A stretch of 5,814 nt of DNA from CAYLMG01 sp964464635 (GTDB taxonomy: Bacteria > Planctomycetota > Phycisphaerae > Sedimentisphaerales > Anaerobacaceae): the NCBI GenBank assembly GCA_964464635.1, contig CAYXGT010000121.1, forward strand, positions 1 to 5,814. Direction: 5' to 3'. How positions within the stretch are numbered: the stretch's first letter is position 1; each line of letters opens with the position of its first letter. Made by a program: the position numbers and the translations under genes. This document shows, piece after piece, positions 4,378 through 5,814 of this stretch. Under the pieces are notes generated by a model. It did not search any database, was not told where the DNA came from, and saw only the letters and a list, made by a program, of their open reading frames with translations.

Positions 4378-5814
4378 TCAGTTTGTCCCCTGTTTATAAT
4401 AAGTAGTTTTGAACTGGGTCTGCATTTTTGGCGGCCAGGCGAGGATGATTACAGAGATAATAAAGATTACGGCAGCAACAATAGCAGTTTCAGCGTTCGA
4501 ATAATCAAAGAGCTTTTCAAGTGCCAGGCCTGTCTGGCCTTCATTGAGCAATTTTACCACGCCTGACTGCGAGTACGCATATTGAGGTATCACATCATTA
4601 AAAGTTATCAGCGCCAAAAGCAAACCGAGCAAACCAGCCGAGCCGCGTATGATATGGGCGGAACCGCTCTTGCGCCGGCTGATGATTATAAAAGTAGCGG
4701 CAAGCAATAATATAATATACGCCACAACAAAACCTATACTCTCAACAAGCGGCGGCCAGCCGCTATAACCGAATACCTCATCAAGATGCTGTGACAGAGA
4801 CGGGTCGGGCAGTCCAGCAGCAACAAGCATAGGCAAATGAAGCCCCATCAACATACCCACAACCAAAGCCAAAAGCAAAAATATATACCCGACACAGGCT
4901 GAAAGAAAAGCGAAAGGATTAGCCGGCTCATACATCGTAGTCTGGAGAGCAGGCATAGTGCCGTAAAATGGAGGCGGTGTAAATTGTTCAGCAGGCTGTC
5001 GCCCGCCGCCAATGGCGGCAGGTTCGCTCAGTTTTTCAGACTGCTGATATTGCAAATTCAGGTCCTGCTGCTCAGCAATTCGTGCAGAAGCAATTCGGTC
5101 TTCATCGGCCCAGATAAGCAGGCGCCGGCCTGAACCGTCTTTGAAATGACCGAACAAAATCATAATCATATCTACAAACTGACCTATACCAAACAGCCCG
5201 AACGTCAAAAGCCATATAATCCCGGTACCAATCTTGCCGACATAAAAACGATGCAGCCCACCTACTCCAAAGAAAATAAAGCCGCTCAGACCAAGTGCCC
5301 AGCTTCGCTTATACGGCGACACGTGACCTTTTTTCCCAGCGGTCGGTTTATTTATTTTAACAGGAACTTTTGACACCGATTTAACCGCAAAAGGCGAAGC
5401 TATTTGCACGGCAAGCAAAGCGGCTGCAGTGACACCTGCTGCAAGAAAAGCCTGGCCGTGAAATATCAAAGCAGCTATATAGGCAAAGAATCCCGACCCG
5501 ATTACAGGCTCAAGAGAAATTCGCTTCTTTCTTTCAGGGGAGGTTAGCTTCCAGAAATCGACAAAGCCTAAAACACCAAAAGATAAAAAAGTCCTGGCAT
5601 ATTGACCTGCAAACCGGGATGGTTCATTAACCCATATTAAAAACGAAAAAACAGCAGATAACAAAATACCTGCTGCTGCTGTAAACCAGTTACGCAATTT
5701 CCCCGCTTCCAAACCAGCAAGCATATATTTATGTGCCAAAAGAATGCCGGTTAATAATCCACAAATCATGAAAAAGCCTAAGAGCCCCGGCAATGCTTCG
5801 GCATAAATCAGGCC
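4378..5814 (-). CDS. TM2-domain polytopic membrane protein, 5' end open at window edge
   Basis: The frame is open from its TGA at 4378 to the right edge. The first in-window start candidate is TTG at 5793 without a Shine-Dalgarno, and seven sense codons (GLIYAEA) precede it, so the true start may be outside the window. Numbering from that TTG, hydrophobic helices lie near 3-20, 38-54, 100-134 and 166-212. The 163-212 part (KRSWALGLSGF ... GVGGLHRFYVGK ... FGIGQFVDMI) is a clear TM2 domain, a helical hairpin with the GxHRFYxG turn. A charged Q/E-rich and then proline-rich linker (about 215-290) joins it to further helices near 295-317, 352-372, 383-399 and 433-454. TM2 domains are common in bacteria and have no single known activity. 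About ten helices make this unusually large for a TM2 protein. It is translationally coupled to the next gene, which suggests a membrane complex. Confidence 0.85.
   Translation of the reverse strand, partial: GLIYAEALPGLLGFFMICGLLTGILLAHKYMLAGLEAGKLRNWFTAAAGILLSAVFSFLIWVNEPSRFAGQYARTFLSFGVLGFVDFWKLTSPERKKRISLEPVIGSGFFAYIAALIFHGQAFLAAGVTAAALLAVQIASPFAVKSVSKVPVKINKPTAGKKGHVSPYKRSWALGLSGFIFFGVGGLHRFYVGKIGTGIIWLLTFGLFGIGQFVDMIMILFGHFKDGSGRRLLIWADEDRIASARIAEQQDLNLQYQQSEKLSEPAAIGGGRQPAEQFTPPPFYGTMPALQTTMYEPANPFAFLSACVGYIFLLLALVVGMLMGLHLPMLVAAGLPDPSLSQHLDEVFGYSGWPPLVESIGFVVAYIILLLAATFIIISRRKSGSAHIIRGSAGLLGLLLALITFNDVIPQYAYSQSGVVKLLNEGQTGLALEKLFDYSNAETAIVAAVIFIISVIILAWPPKMQTQFKTTYYKQGTN

Overview
The window looks like a piece of a planctomycete chromosome, most likely the Phycisphaerae/Sedimentisphaerales type. 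This is inferred from three things. The partial protein at the left edge carries the motif NAQKSTGPRTPQGK, which recurs in planctomycete hypothetical proteins. The long spacer is built of degraded ACGAATTAAC/ACGGATTAAC-type modules. The sigma factor has a long C-terminal extension typical of that phylum. No 16S, ribosomal or other marker gene is present, so the assignment is tentative.

Layout: (1) Positions 1-117 hold the start of a leftward gene of unknown function with a strong Shine-Dalgarno; a 16-bp tandem repeat lies just upstream. (2) Positions 118 to about 1257 hold no convincing gene. They contain a cluster of hairpins (251-383), a belt of short AT-rich repeat modules (451-959) that includes two diverged copies of a 63-bp element carrying a hairpin insert, a good sigma-70-like promoter (979-1006), and a more GC-rich leader of unknown nature. 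(3) Positions 1258-2031 encode a DUF2971 protein on the plus strand. It is followed by a palindromic hairpin and by a 73-codon ORF (2114-2335) that looks like the truncated front of a DUF2130-type gene whose tail runs through repeat DNA. (4) Positions 2353-5814 hold a compact leftward gene set, in transcription order: a TM2-domain polytopic membrane protein open at the right edge, a membrane-anchored protein of unknown family (start 1 nt after the previous stop), and an ECF-type sigma factor (26 nt further) with a C-terminal segment resembling the zinc-binding anti-sigma fold (zf-HC2). This set converges on the plus-strand ORF with only 17 bp between stops.

The most notable content is the leftward set. 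Two membrane proteins of unknown role are co-oriented with a sigma factor that seems to carry its own Cys/His regulatory module, which suggests an envelope- or metal/redox-linked regulatory unit. The link is inference from gene order and motifs only. The left half is accessory or decaying DNA with repeats and at least one probable gene remnant. No CRISPR array, tRNA, rRNA, transposase or integron was found.
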